Origin: Phylloscopus collybita
Lineage: Eukaryota; Chordata; Aves; Passeriformes; Phylloscopidae
Length of the DNA stretch: 64,000 bases
Direction: 5' to 3'
Assembly (NCBI GenBank): GCA_027886175.1
Contig: JAJNNQ010000024.1
Coordinates: forward strand, 7,734,001-7,798,000
Shown: in pieces, positions 49,666 through 61,869 of the stretch
Position numbering within the stretch: the stretch's first letter is position 1
Layout: each line of letters starts with the position of its first letter
Notes under the pieces: generated by a model
Seen by the model: only the letters and a program-made list of their open reading frames with translations
The model's database searches: none
What the model was told of the DNA's origin: nothing
Translations under genes and position numbers: made by a program

Positions 49666-52547
49666 GGAGGTACTGCTCCAAGTTCCAATTCACTGTGCTT
49701 AGATTACCATAGTCAGAATTTATAAAGAGACTGTATCACCAACACAGGGGCATGAGATGTTGGATGGAGATGAGTATTGGCTAGAAAGTATTTAATTTTC
49801 AAAACATTTTTCTTCTGCTTTGGAAAAAAGAAGTATCATTAGGAGTGTATGGGAAGGAAGAACAGTAAAAAAAACTGAAGCAGTAGATAATCGAGAACAT
49901 CTATTGATTTAGGAGTACCACTTGCACCATTGCAGAAGACCTAGGTTCTGCATCTCTTCCAAGTAATACAGTGTATTCCAATTCCAAAATCATCAGTATC
50001 TTGATTCTAGAACCCCCCCTTACAGGCCTCCTTCTGAAAAGTATGATGAAAAAAATATTTAAAGTGGTTTTCCTAACATAGAAAAAATTTCTTCAAACAT
50101 TCCTCATCAGGCCCACTGAGCTGACATTATGGGAACACTTAGGAAAATAACACAAGCAGAGGAGTAGAGAAGAGTACTTGTCTTGTTTTCCTGAAGGCAT
50201 TCAAGATGTGGGCCCTCAATATCTGAATCACTCCTGTAACTCTGCACAGCATGCCTCCAGCCCCAGTAGCTTTCACCCTCCAGCCCATTGTTATATCAAA
50301 ATTCCTTTTCCTCTGGGAATAATATATATTTAAACACCCTTATATCTCTTTAGCCCAGCTCAAGAGGGAATTTGTTCAGTGTATTGATGTGAAATTTTGC
50401 AGAACTAGTATCTCTGTAAATCTTGTCACTCAGGGATGCTGCTGGGCATTTGCCATGGGATGTTCCAATCACCCCAAGCAGGAAAAGGATTTGTCATCAT
50501 AACGAGAAGTGTAAGAAAGTTCTATTGGGCTAACTGAGAACTCAGCTGGAATTGAAGTTTTCAAAATGGTAATTTATGCCTTTCTGGAATGAGAAAAGAT
50601 AACAAAATCACTTAAAGAGGCAGACAGTTGTTTTAAGTTCAGCTTTTAATTTAAAAATTTAAGAGATATGTTGAGTTGAAGGCTGAATGAAACACTAATT
50701 CTAAACCAAAAAGCAAATATATATTTACATTGTAAGGCTACATTATGAACTTTGAATGTTGTGCTTGAGTACCTCCTGTACTTTTCACATGTCCTGATAT
50801 ATGATGCATAGACAGACCTTGGAAGAGCCCTTTGGAAAGGAATGGATTGCAACATATATTTCTAAAAAAAAGTAAAGGTCAGTTACTCTGGAGTACAATG
50901 CAGTAGTAGCACTACTTTGAGACTGATGACTTCAACACCCTTCTGGTAGCCTCTACCCCATCTGTAATTTCAGAAGCAGCAGTCCATGTGATTTGGCTCT
51001 TATTCTAAGTTTAAAATTTTAAAATAAACTAAATCTGAGAGCTAAAGGGAACATTCAAGTGTATGGAAGAGTTCCCAACAAGTCTGGATGGAGGGACTTC
51101 GCTGTGCATGTTCAGTTGATTTGTAAGCTGTTCACTGAATCAAATGCATGAGCTCCTGAAAGAGCTGGGGCTGCAAGAGGAGGAACAAACAGCAGTACAA
51201 ACTCTTCATGGGTTCTTATAATCTGATTTTGAATCAGAATCCAAAGAACCACTATTCACACCTCAGAGAAAATGCAGGAAAAAACTCTTGAAACTACCTG
51301 CTGTATTTCCCTGCCATCAATCACCCATGGCCAGCTGAAAATAAAGCATGAAGAATGCAAAAGCCTTTAGTATGCTCCCAAATAATGTGATTTGTAAGAC
51401 ATAGTAGAAAGCACCTCTTTTTTTCCAGCTTAGTCATTCCATCTCTGCTGTAGGTGAATTAGAAAAATTCAACAAACTTGTTAACTGCCACTGGAAGACA
51501 TGGGGAACTAAAATAGAAGAATCGTCTTGTTGCAAAGGGACACCTGTTTTAAGAGAATAGATACCTAACCAGAGCCTTATGTAATGTCAGCTACTGAGGA
51601 GTCTGGATGCTTTAGTCAAATTTAATGGGCTAATAAAGTTGATGAATGGAACCCTAATTCATGATAGCACGGTAGCAATGAAAAGTGTGCTCAGCACTGT
51701 GCAAGAACTTGTCCACACACTCTTGTTCAAGCCTTTCCATGCAGAAATGCACTGAGAAACAGTGATAAAAAGGTCTGATCATTCTCACAGAGACGTAATA
51801 GTTACAGCTGGCAAAGACTCAGCCCTTAATCAGTGGTGCTAGATCTACTTGCCTGTTATTCATCCTCTGTGAATGTTTGCTCCGTCACTGGGGCTTTGGT
51901 AAAGTGTCTTGGTGACCATTTTGAACACTAGAGCCAGAAAAAAGAAAACAGAGCTTCTAAATTATTCTCACCTGACATTACAACATATAAAGAGGTGACG
52001 TGCATCGACAAGGGAACACGGAACCTTGCAGAAAATTTTCTGTCAGTTTGCACAAGGCTTCCCAAAATACCAGTGCTTGAGGGAGGGACTCTGTTTAAAG
52101 ACTCAGAGTCATTACCAGGATTTCTTGAGGTACCCTGAGCACTGTTGGAGCTCCCACAGAGGAATATTGATCATCGTGGTTCTGCTGTTCCTGTTGAGCC
52201 TTGGAGCCCAACACCTCTTCCTTTTTAAGTTCTGGAGTACATTATGCACGAAGTATCTGGCATAAGATCTGTGTGCACTGCAGTTAAAGCAGGGTTCCTT
52301 TAGAGGTCCTGTGTTTATAATAAGGTTTCTTTCTTTAGGTATTTAATACTTATATCTGCTCCTTGCACAACTTGTTGCCTTTGTGTGCTCTGGTGTGCCT
52401 GTTTCTGTAATGGCTGAACAATAGCAGAGAGTCAGGAAAATTCCTTTGGATCAGTTGGGAAGTAATTTTTTCTTCATATTTTCTATGAAAGGTAATTTGT
52501 TTTTGCCTTTTTTTTGCAAAATCAAACTCTTATTCTTGAAAAACGAA
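49666..52547. other. No gene seen
   Basis: Unique AT-rich DNA. The 79-codon frame at 52026-52265 has a hydrophobic segment but no other support as a gene. Confidence 0.7.
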
Positions 52548-52620
52548 CAAACAACCCCCCCCCAAAAAAAAAACCCCAAAAAATAAAACAAACCCCCCAA
52601 AAACCCCCACACAAATTTCC
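52548..52620 (+). repeat. A/C-rich tract with C9, C4, C6, C5 runs
   Basis: C9 at 52555-52563, A10, C4 at 52574-52577, a 15-base A-rich spacer, C6 at 52593-52598, A5 and C5 at 52604-52608. The minus strand therefore has four G-runs of at least four. Confidence 0.95.
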
Positions 52621-53818
52621 AAGTAACTTTGAGATCTGAGAATGTGATATTTAGGCATAATTTGAACCAAAATGCCATTTGTGAAACACTTGTTTCACAT
52701 CAAATTAAGTATTTTATAATTTTCTCTGTCTTTTTTTTTTCTTTTTTCTTTTAAGTAACTTGGTGTGACTAAAATAATTGTTTAAGTGATTTCCTTTGTG
52801 TTTGACTGCTCTTCTTGGGAGGTCTTAGTGTGGAGGGGATGGAAATGTAAAAATAGTTTTTAAGGAACCCTTAGCCTGTTTCAGCTGCCTAGCTTCATAG
52901 TTCTTACTGCAGACGAATTAGTGCATCTTTTCAAAACACCTGTCTCAAGTCATCCATAGTGAGGGAAGAAAAATTTAGGATCTTCCTACCCTCCAATAGA
53001 TAGATTCAATAACAAAACTCAAAGAATCCATCAATAATTCAAAGGAATTGCTGCTTTCAAATACTTAATGCAGCCTTCTGTGCTATGGGTGAAAATCTGC
53101 CTTAGGCAGGTGATCAGCACTAGGCCTGTGTTCTGTCTAAATCCCACATCAAATCCTCCACATTTTTTTTTATATATATATTCATTATCAACTCCTTCTC
53201 CATCCCACAGCAGATAATGTAGCACAAGTGGGGATAACTGAGTCATTTTCTCATTATAAACTACTTTACAATTCAATGCAAAAAAGGAAAAAAAACCCCT
53301 CCACTCTACATTAATATGTATAAGAATTTCTAAAGTTGAAAAATGTTTCACATAGAAGCCAAGTCAATCCCCTTCACATATGTACTATTTTATTACAGAA
53401 TTATATTTACAGTTTAGTTTCATGCTCCTGTGTACTTCTGCATGTTTATACCATTGTAGAAATGTTGTGGTGGTAAACACCTTCAAATTTGATGATCTGT
53501 GGTACAAAACTATTGTTGGGTTGAATTGCTATTGATATTTATGAAGTAGAGACAGCAAAACCAGGATTAAATCAATAATTCATCATTAATTGTATATTCA
53601 AATTAAATATGCTTAAGATTCAGTGTGAGATTCAAATACATTTTGTGCATAAGTATATTTATTTCATGCCTGGATCACTGCATACGCAAATAAGCTATGT
53701 ACAGCTACCCCCATATGTGAAATGGGACTTGAATCAGTACTTTGTACTTTGTGGAATTCTGCTATATGCTCAATTTGCTGAATTATTATCCAAATATCTA
53801 TCAGCAGGTAAATTTACT
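52621..53818. other. No gene seen
   Basis: AT-rich DNA with short T-runs; chance frames only. Confidence 0.7.
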
Positions 53819-53844
53819 GGGCTGGGGGAGGGGAGACGTTGGGG
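53819..53844 (+). other. Canonical G-quadruplex motif
   Basis: Runs GGG (53819-53821), GGGGG (53824-53828), GGGG (53830-53833) and GGGG (53841-53844) are separated by loops of 2, 1 and 7 bases. This meets the standard four-run rule with loops of 1-7. A G/T-rich tract of GTT and TTTTTTG units follows to about 53900. Folding in vivo is not shown by sequence. Confidence 0.85.
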
Positions 53845-53900
53845 TTTTTTGTGGTTTAGTGTTTGTTGTTGGTTGTGGTATTTTTTGTTGTTGTTGTTTT
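53845..53900 (+). repeat. G/T-rich tract with (GTT)n
   Basis: A T-run, GTGGTTTAGTGTTTG and then (GTT)n at about 53886-53898. It directly adjoins the quadruplex motif on its left. Confidence 0.88.
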
Positions 53901-56111
53901 TCAAACACAAGCAATACTGAAAAATATGCTGGTAAAGAAAGAAATATGATTCAGGAAATGCAGAGCAAAATTCTGACTCTGCTTAATTTGATGTTAAATC
54001 ACCAGGTGATTGAAAGGTACTCACTGGTACCTCAATCCAAACAGGGACCATTTTTGTTGTATGTTGCCCTTTGCCAGGAATAGAAGTATAGATTTTTTTT
54101 TCCTGATTAGTAAAATATTCTCCACCTTTATCAGTAGAAATGGGTGGCAAAGGGAGTAGTCTAGATGTGGCTATTTCCTCAACTTCAGATTATTAAACCG
54201 TGAGAGGGATGGTCCTTAAAATGTGAGGGAACGTTTCTTTCACATTCCAGACAGAAACTGCCTGAAATGGAGCTAGAATTTTCATCAGTTATTCACTCAC
54301 AAAATATCCTCACTGAGATGAAATTGAGTAGCCAAATGTTGCCATCTTTGCCTTTCAGCTCTGAACTGTCCCACACAAATTGCAGTTTAAGTTTCTCACG
54401 TGCTCATTTCCTCTTCTTACGTGTCCCTCTGAGGCTGGGCATCTCTGAATGTGTCACAAGTACATGGCTTCTCATGTGCTGTGTCACTAGCAAGGTTCAA
54501 GTGCGCTTCAACTGCTGTGAAGGATGAGCTGTGAAGCCCAAAATGCACAGTAGGGCCAGGAGACCTACCTAGATGCAGCTAATCTTCTGCTATCACAAGC
54601 AGACACATTATTTTTTGGTTGGTTGGTTGGTAGGTTAGTTTGGTTTTTTTTTCTCTTCATTTTTTTAATAAACTGGCAAGTCATATTGTAGAAGCTACTT
54701 GGATTTATCCTTTGCTTGACAAGCAGTCCCCAAACTTCTCTGCTTGAACAGTCAGGAGTTGTCAGCCCCCAGGTTCTACAGGAACACAGTGCTTTGGGTG
54801 AATTTCCACAAGGAAGCTGGGCATCTTGCATAAGCACTGCATTGCTGCCAGCTGGCATCCCAAAGGGTTGACAGGAAGCAGAAGGCCTCGGGAATTCCAG
54901 CTTTCAGGCATGCTGTCCTCAGTTTTTGGGGATCAAAGTGTACATAGCTTGCAAGGAAATCAACACCTAGAGCTGTCTTAATGACAGTGGAGTACAGAAG
55001 ACATGTTTTTGCAGGGAATTGTAAAATTCATGACTTTTAAAATTGAAATTAATTAGAATTTTATAATTTTTACCTGCTCTCTGAAACAGGATTATCCATT
55101 TTACAGTGTAGGTATGTTAAAATAGAAACCTACACATTCCCTTCAGAGAGAATAATCATTCAACTGACTCTGAGATCTAACTATTCTAGATTTTGGTAAA
55201 GATCACCTTGGACACGACAAAGTCTGATCACTTCTTTTTTCTCTCTTTGTGGCTCAGGGAGACACTGAAATGTCACTTGGTACTTGTGTCATCTCACAGA
55301 GCATGCAGATCTCTGACCTTCTGTGTCTGCCGTTGTTCACTGCTTTTCTTCTTACCTTGTGTACTTCTTTGTTATATTTACTTCCAGCACACCGTAATGT
55401 TGTTCTCATTTGTGTTTGGATGCTGATGATTGGCAGGTTATGCTTTTTCTGTTGAAAAGAAATATGGCAGTTCATGGAAGTTTTTTTAGGATCATTGTCA
55501 ACACAATGTATTTCAAAAATAGACTAACAATAAGTTCCTGGCAGAATAGTAAGATGCATTTCATGTGTGTCACTGAAGAGAATTTTATCGATGCAGCCAT
55601 TTTGTATATGAGACAGTAATTTAACTTAGGGCCTGGTTGGCCATTCCCTTCTTTGTTTGTATGTCTTCATACAGAAAACTAATCTTTTAACCAAAGTCCC
55701 CTGTTATTTGATCTGTTATACTTTTTTAAGGCTTATTAGTTGTTTTGGGCTTTTATTGTGTTTATTGTCGATTTCTTTGTTAGTTGTGCTGGCAATAGTA
55801 AATTGTAAGTTTTTGAGGTAACAGTAAAGTTGAAATGAAATAAAATAGCCTACATGGTGTGCTTCTTTTATCCTGTGCCTCCACTAGAGTTATGTGTTTT
55901 ATTAGCTGATGTGGTACATTCTGAATCTCTACTGCATTTTAAGGCTTTTGCTGCTTTCAAGTAGTCATTCAATACAACAGGTACAGTTTGCCATCTGTTT
56001 TGCAAGACATCTAAAAAACAAGCTCCCTATATTTAATTGTAGTTAGGTTTTTATTATGAAAATCTAGAGCTATTGTGGTTTAGCATATACAGAAAGTTGT
56101 AGTGTTTATTT

Positions 56112-56155
56112 TATTATTCTTTTATATTGTTATTATTGTATTATTCTTTTATATT
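56112..56155 (+). repeat. Two copies of a 16-bp AT-rich unit, 27-bp period
   Basis: ATTATTCTTTTATATT occurs at 56113-56128 and again at 56140-56155, in AT-rich DNA. Confidence 0.85.
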
Positions 56156-57554
56156 ATTTGGTTCATGGTTGAGTAAATACAGGATAATCATAAAATATTA
56201 TTTTCTCTGGCAGTAGTTATATTTTCAGAGTCTACTTTGGTTTTGTTTGCAGAGCCTTTTATTCCATAAGAGTATCAAGAGAATAATTACTGGAAAAGTC
56301 ATATGTATGTTTACACATACATATTCACACTCCATATATGTACCTTTAAAGTTGAGTTTTTTGTTGCTCCCTGTTAGTTTTGCTCTGCCTGAAACATCTC
56401 TATACATAAAAACACATTAACAAGAAGAAAATCAAATCTCTACAGATAACCTCTATAAAATACTTTGCTTTGGATGCATGTAAAGACAGTTTTGTTGACA
56501 CAAAGACCATTTAAAGTAATATAAACCCATTTTCCATTTTAACTTCAACATGACCAGTTACTAATGAGCCAGTATACATTTTTCTCTGTGTCTATACCAT
56601 TATTTTTAATTAGTTAAAAAAATTAACTCAACCTTTTCAGGTCATGCCTACTATTAATACCATTCTACTTAAAAGTTCTTGGCTGCACTCAGGTTTTCTG
56701 TGCCAGTTTTTCTTTCCTGTGTGTGAATGGTAATGGAAGCATTTGGCTGGCAGTATACACAGTGGAAGTGGTTTATCCAACTGGAAACACCTTAACCACA
56801 CTGGATCTAGGTTTATACTTACCCTTGGATGAAGCAGTGATATCCAGGTTTCCAAAAAAAGAGAGATTAGGTTGCTGAAATTAAGAAATCATATGAATTT
56901 GAGAATTTACGGTTAAAATGCTATATTAAGTGTTTATATGAGTGTTCACCCACTTCTCATGTAGGTAATTTCACAACCAAAATTTTATTAAAAAAAAAAA
57001 AATATTGACTGACTTGTGATCTCTAGATCAAAAGAAGAATTTTAATGTGGTAATGATAAAAAAAAAAAATCCTAACCACTTAAAACTTACATACAATATT
57101 TGTAGGTATAATTTGCTGAATTAAAGCTAGGTTTAGGCTTTAAATACAAATTTTCTGTAAAGTATTGGGGACTGTCTTTTAAACAAGGCAGATAATGTTA
57201 GATACAGCAGAAGGAAATAAGTTGCTTAGGAAAGAATTATCCCTCACTGCTGGTTTGAGCATTAGCTACCTTCAGTGATAAATCATGCAATGTGAGATGT
57301 CCTGACCCCTGTGGAATTGAAGCCAATTAGAAATGACCTCTTTATAGCTTTTATTTGCAAATTGGGGGGTGGGGAGGGAAGAAAGAAATGAATAATACTC
57401 TTACACCAGAATGCTTGAGATACCTTCACAGGCAGAGGTGAAATGCTGATGGAGCAATATGGCCTTACAACATTGGACTGCCAGTCTTTAAATTACAGGG
57501 TACAAAATTCCAAGTTGGTCCCCTTTTGCAAACAAAATGGCTGCAAAGGGAAAG

Positions 57555-57578
57555 AAAAAAAAAAAAAAAAAAAAAAAA
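57555..57578 (+). repeat. Poly-A run, 24 bases
   Basis: A24 after GGGAAAG and followed by GGAAAAAAAG, within a purine-rich stretch. Confidence 0.96.
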
Positions 57579-59453
57579 GGAAAAAAAGTTTTGTAATTAT
57601 AAAGATTTTCCTCAGATGACAGTTGTCTGCAAAATATTGACTGGATCTCTTCTCAGCTGTCTACTGTACAACTTAATAGACACCACATTCCTGGGAACAC
57701 AGTGGAATTTTGATTGTGGCATAGAGCTATTGACATGATCTTTACTCCTTGAGAATAGCAGAAAATATCTAGGAAGCAAAATAGAGATGCTTATGTTAAC
57801 TTTATTCTGACAAAATTCTTTGTTATATCTGGCCTTTGTGGTCCTCAGAAGTTCTCAAGGATATGGAAAAGTTCAAATGAGAAGGCCAACATCACCCATC
57901 AGCTCTGCCATGGGCAGATAGAATAGGCTGTGTCTACCTTTCCCTTCCAGCACTTCAAATGCTGTAAAGCAGGGTCAAGCCATATTCACTGCTGTGACCC
58001 TCTAGTGAGGTCACACGAGGCACCTCTTAGTCAGAGAGAGCAAAAAGCAACCTCCAAAGGCAGGGAATCTCACCTAATTCATCTACACACATCAGGGATT
58101 GTGTCAGGAACCCTATCACAGCATTATGTTTGTAAATGTCTGTGCAGTTTTGACTCATTGAGAGAAAGACATGAAAGTAATGAAGGATACATCATTATTC
58201 AGCAGCCCCAGGAAACTTTGTCTTAACACTTAGCATTTCAAAGAATAAGTTTATGTGCTAACCAGCATAAAATAAATAGTGGAATTATGTTGAAACATAC
58301 ATAAAGGTGATAATAAATACACAGTGACAAAATTCACCTTTCTTTGAGTTCTCACAGAAAAACAGGCAAGGAATGAAAATATCTCTCCATGTGTACAGAA
58401 GGGCTGCACTACAAACTGCAGTCTGTAGAATTGTGTCAAAGTAAACTTGTTTTGGTCTGTGTCTGGTGACAACATTGCAGAGTGGTGATTAATGCTGCAT
58501 TGCCCTGCTTCCTATGCTCTGCTCAAGTGCTGAGACACAGAACTGTTACTCATGACATGTTAGTCAGAGATAAAAGGGGGAGCTTTGTGTCGTCTCACTG
58601 AAGTTGTTCTGTTTAATGTCCAGCTTCTGATTCAGAGTGAGGAAAATGCAAAGAGCTGGTGACTGCTCTGCTAAGGCTAAGTTGGAGTAGCTTCCAAGCA
58701 CAGCCTAAGCACTGTCTGAGGGATGCAGCCCAAGGTGTTTCACAGCATCAGGTTACAGCAACGTGTGCACCAGTTGGATTTTATTTGACTGAGAGCAGCA
58801 CCTGCGTGGGTGCAGAGCAGAGGGAATACTTTCTTAATCCTTTTTTTCCCCCCTGCTTTTGATCAAGCAAAACTAGAAAACCAACCCAAAAGCTAAAGCA
58901 GAGCAGACTGCAGGGGTGCAAGCCTGAAATATCCCAAGGAAAAGGAAGGAAAAGACATTTAGAGCTGTGAGTGGATAAAATATTTCTTACACTTTGTCAT
59001 ATACATCAGCAGAAGCAGGCCTTTAAACACATATATGTATTTTGTGCATGAACAACACTAAATTAAAGAAAACCCTAAATGTTTCCTTCTGAAGATGCAA
59101 GTTGTGTTATTTTACTGCTCCACTCAAGAAGGGCATATGATAACTGGTATCTATTATGAATTAGCAAAATACAAAACATGCATTTGTTCTAACCTGATAG
59201 TCGAAGTTTATAGATAACACTAATAAAGAATGAATTCTCATTCTTCTGTGTGGGTGAAAAGTTTATGTGAAGGTAATGCCACTAACAGGGACACTGCCTA
59301 TGGGATATAAAGGGAGAAAAGGAAGTATTTAAGTACTGTCAGAAGCCCTCATGGGATTATAGTGGATATACAGAGCATAATCATAGCTGTTAGTTCTGCC
59401 AAGTGTTGCCACTCAAAACTGAGGTTGAAGCCTGTTGTCTTTGTGGTAGTCTG

Positions 59454-59694
59454 AAAAAACAAAACAAAACAAAACAAAAAAAAAAACAAAAAAAAAAAAA
59501 AACAACCAAAAACAAAAAACACACACAAAAACCCCAAGCCAAAACAAACAAACAAACAAACACCCACAAGTAAAACAAAACAGAAACAAAAATAAAAACA
59601 AAACAAAACAAAACACACCAACCCCCTCAAAAACAAACAAACAAAAACCCAAACCAAACAAAACCAAACAAAACAAAACAAACCCCAAACAAAC
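59454..59694 (+). repeat. Long A/C-rich tract
   Basis: About 240 bp of A and C with very few other bases: (AAAAC)n at the start, A-runs of 10 and 14, (AAAC)n at about 59543-59562, and more AAAAC and AACCAAAC units at the end. Minus-strand frames of up to about 115 codons are Phe/Leu/Val/Cys-rich and are low-complexity artefacts. Confidence 0.96.
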
Positions 59695-59836
59695 ATTATT
59701 TCTGCAGCATTAAATAATGTAAGGATTATTGTCCTTTTAGACAGGTTCTCTTCTCAGCTGTCTAGCAGAGGTCTCCTTGTCCCGTTAAACTAAAGGAGAC
59801 CACATATTTTTCACTTGTATTGTTTTTCCTAAGAGG

Positions 59837-59861
59837 TTTTTTTGTTTGTTTGTTTGTTTTT
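59837..59861 (+). repeat. (GTTT)n microsatellite
   Basis: A T-run followed by four to five GTTT units. Confidence 0.88.
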
Positions 59862-60422
59862 TCTCCTTTTTGCTGATTGCTCTTTGACACCTATGGACAC
59901 CATTACTGCAATATGTATAAACAATTTCTTTAAACCTCACAGATGGACAAGAGCTATTTCAAATCTGCCTTACTGAAGAAAAACAAGGGCCAGAAAGAAT
60001 AACAACATGCCCACTAAGAAAAATAAGACTATAAAGTGTAGATATGGTAGGTCATTTAACAAGGAAAGAATAAAAGTAGTGGTGGGAGAAATAGAAAGCT
60101 ACCACCAGGGCTGTACACAAGTAAGCTTATGATGTAATCTTGAGTATTATAATCAGATCTCATTGTGATCATATGTGGGTGTTCCCCAAAAAATGTTAGC
60201 AGGATGTATCTATAGCTAATTATATTTATAGTTTTGTAAATATGTGAGGTAAATGTGAGGCAAAGTATGATGTACAAGATAGAGGGAGGGATAAAATTAA
60301 GCCAGATTGAGAAGTTTTCTGGCAAAATAGAAACCAGCTGTATCAAATTCAAGAAAGACACCAAAAATACCCCAAATCTCCTTATCACTCCTTAGTCACT
60401 AAGTCTGCATAGTAATTAAAAC

Positions 60423-60443
60423 TTCTCCTGTAAGACAGGAGAA
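60423..60443. repeat. Hairpin: 9-bp arms, 3-base loop
   Basis: TTCTCCTGT pairs with ACAGGAGAA around AAG. Flanks do not extend the pairing. Confidence 0.93.
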
Positions 60444-61869
60444 TTAAAGGTAAATAATTAAAAGTTGACAAGAGTCTCACATACACAGGCATTTGAATGT
60501 GGCCAAACCTATTGTAATTTGGGTTTATGTATTGATAAGTAGTGAAAAAAATAGACATGCTGGCAAGGGTGAGAGTGGGTTCCAGGAAACAAGCACAAAA
60601 CACAAGAATTTATCCCAGAATCTGTTAAAATGATGGATTTTCCACTGTGTACAGGGAAAATTAATGTGCTTGGAGCTGACTCAGAAATTAGGGATGACAG
60701 GCTGCTGTTGACCAGCCAAAGTTTGAATAGTGAACCTCCTATGTAATTATCAATATTAAATCTCCATTTCATGGCAGTGAAAAAACCTCATCCTGTAGAT
60801 GAGATTGCCATGTAGTGAAGGCTTCAAACGACAAATAACAGTTGAAAGCACACTGAGATGGAGTTACTGGTGGTTTGCAGGGAGAGGACAAGGCCTTTGT
60901 TGAAGTTTTGTATATTTGTTAACACTGGATGACCTGCCAGGTTGGAGATAGCTACGTATCTTTATCTTTCACAAGCACAACTGCTTGATGGTACAGCACA
61001 TAACCAGAAAAGTGGTTTAGCCAAACACTGATATAAGGTAGATTCACCTCAAATATGACACAAATTAATATCATTGCCATCAGAAATGGTTGAACTTTGC
61101 AAAAGAAATTTTGTTTCTAGTGCAACAACAATTTGAATAAAACATCTAGATAAAAATGTGAATTTCCCTTAGCTTTCAGTGCAAAGCTGTTAATTATTTA
61201 TCATCTTTTGCAATATTGCATTTCCATTTTTAGTTTCATATGACAACTTATGCTAATTGCTTAGGGCACTTACTATCATAGGCAGCTTTTACATTTATTT
61301 GCTGTATATCTCTGTTTAAAGCAAATGTGAAGTTTATCATCATCATCTTCATCACTCAATATATGTGACTTAAATATAGAAAAATCCTCTTGAAATTGCT
61401 GTGTGTACAAGTTAAGCCCAAGTACATAGTGACTGCAAAGGGAATGTTTTTGCAAACTATGGCTTTCTCAGAAATTTAAGTGATTGGAAATTTGTAATCT
61501 TCAGCAGATTTTACATCAAATAGATGTAAACATGTTCTATTTACATTTTGGTAAACCACTCTATCACTGATAGTAGTAAATTAATAAAGTATTAACAGAG
61601 GATGATTACAGAATGTATTTTGTTAGTCTACGAGAAATGCATCTAGACTGGTGAAAAAAAATAGATACTGGGCAAGATTTTAGTTTTATTTTTCATTTCT
61701 TTGATCCAGTTGAAGGCACTAAAGCAGATAAGGAATTTGACAGTAGAGAAAGATATACCTTTAGGACTTTTTTTTTTTTTTAATCTGGGAAACAGCTAGG
61801 AAGAAAAAAACAGTCTGATTATAAAACCAAATGTAGTCTAAAGTAAATGTCTAAATATGGGATAAGAAA

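Larger units (their letters stand above)
53901..59453. other. No gene seen; mostly unique DNA
   Basis: It includes the 27-bp-period repeat at 56112, A24 at 57555 and a G-run cluster GGGGGGTGGGGAGGG at 57364-57378 (three runs only). Frames of up to about 113 codons show no domain. Confidence 0.7.
59695..61869. other. No gene seen
   Basis: AT-rich DNA with (GTTT)n at 59837 and the hairpin at 60423. Minus-strand frames at 60056-60388 and 60385-60772 are hydrophobic chance frames in T-rich sequence. Confidence 0.7.

Noticed and set aside
57364..57378. GGGGGGTGGGGAGGG as a quadruplex
   Set aside because: Only three separated G-runs; a fourth run of three needs an unsplit G6, so it does not meet the four-run rule.
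59349..59696. Minus-strand frames of up to 115 codons resembling membrane proteins
   Set aside because: Low-complexity artefacts of the A/C tract; the hydrophobicity comes from TTT and GTT codons.
60056..60772. Hydrophobic minus-strand frames, possible nuclear copy of mitochondrial DNA
   Set aside because: The peptides do not resemble mitochondrial membrane proteins that I know, and the DNA lacks mitochondrial composition.
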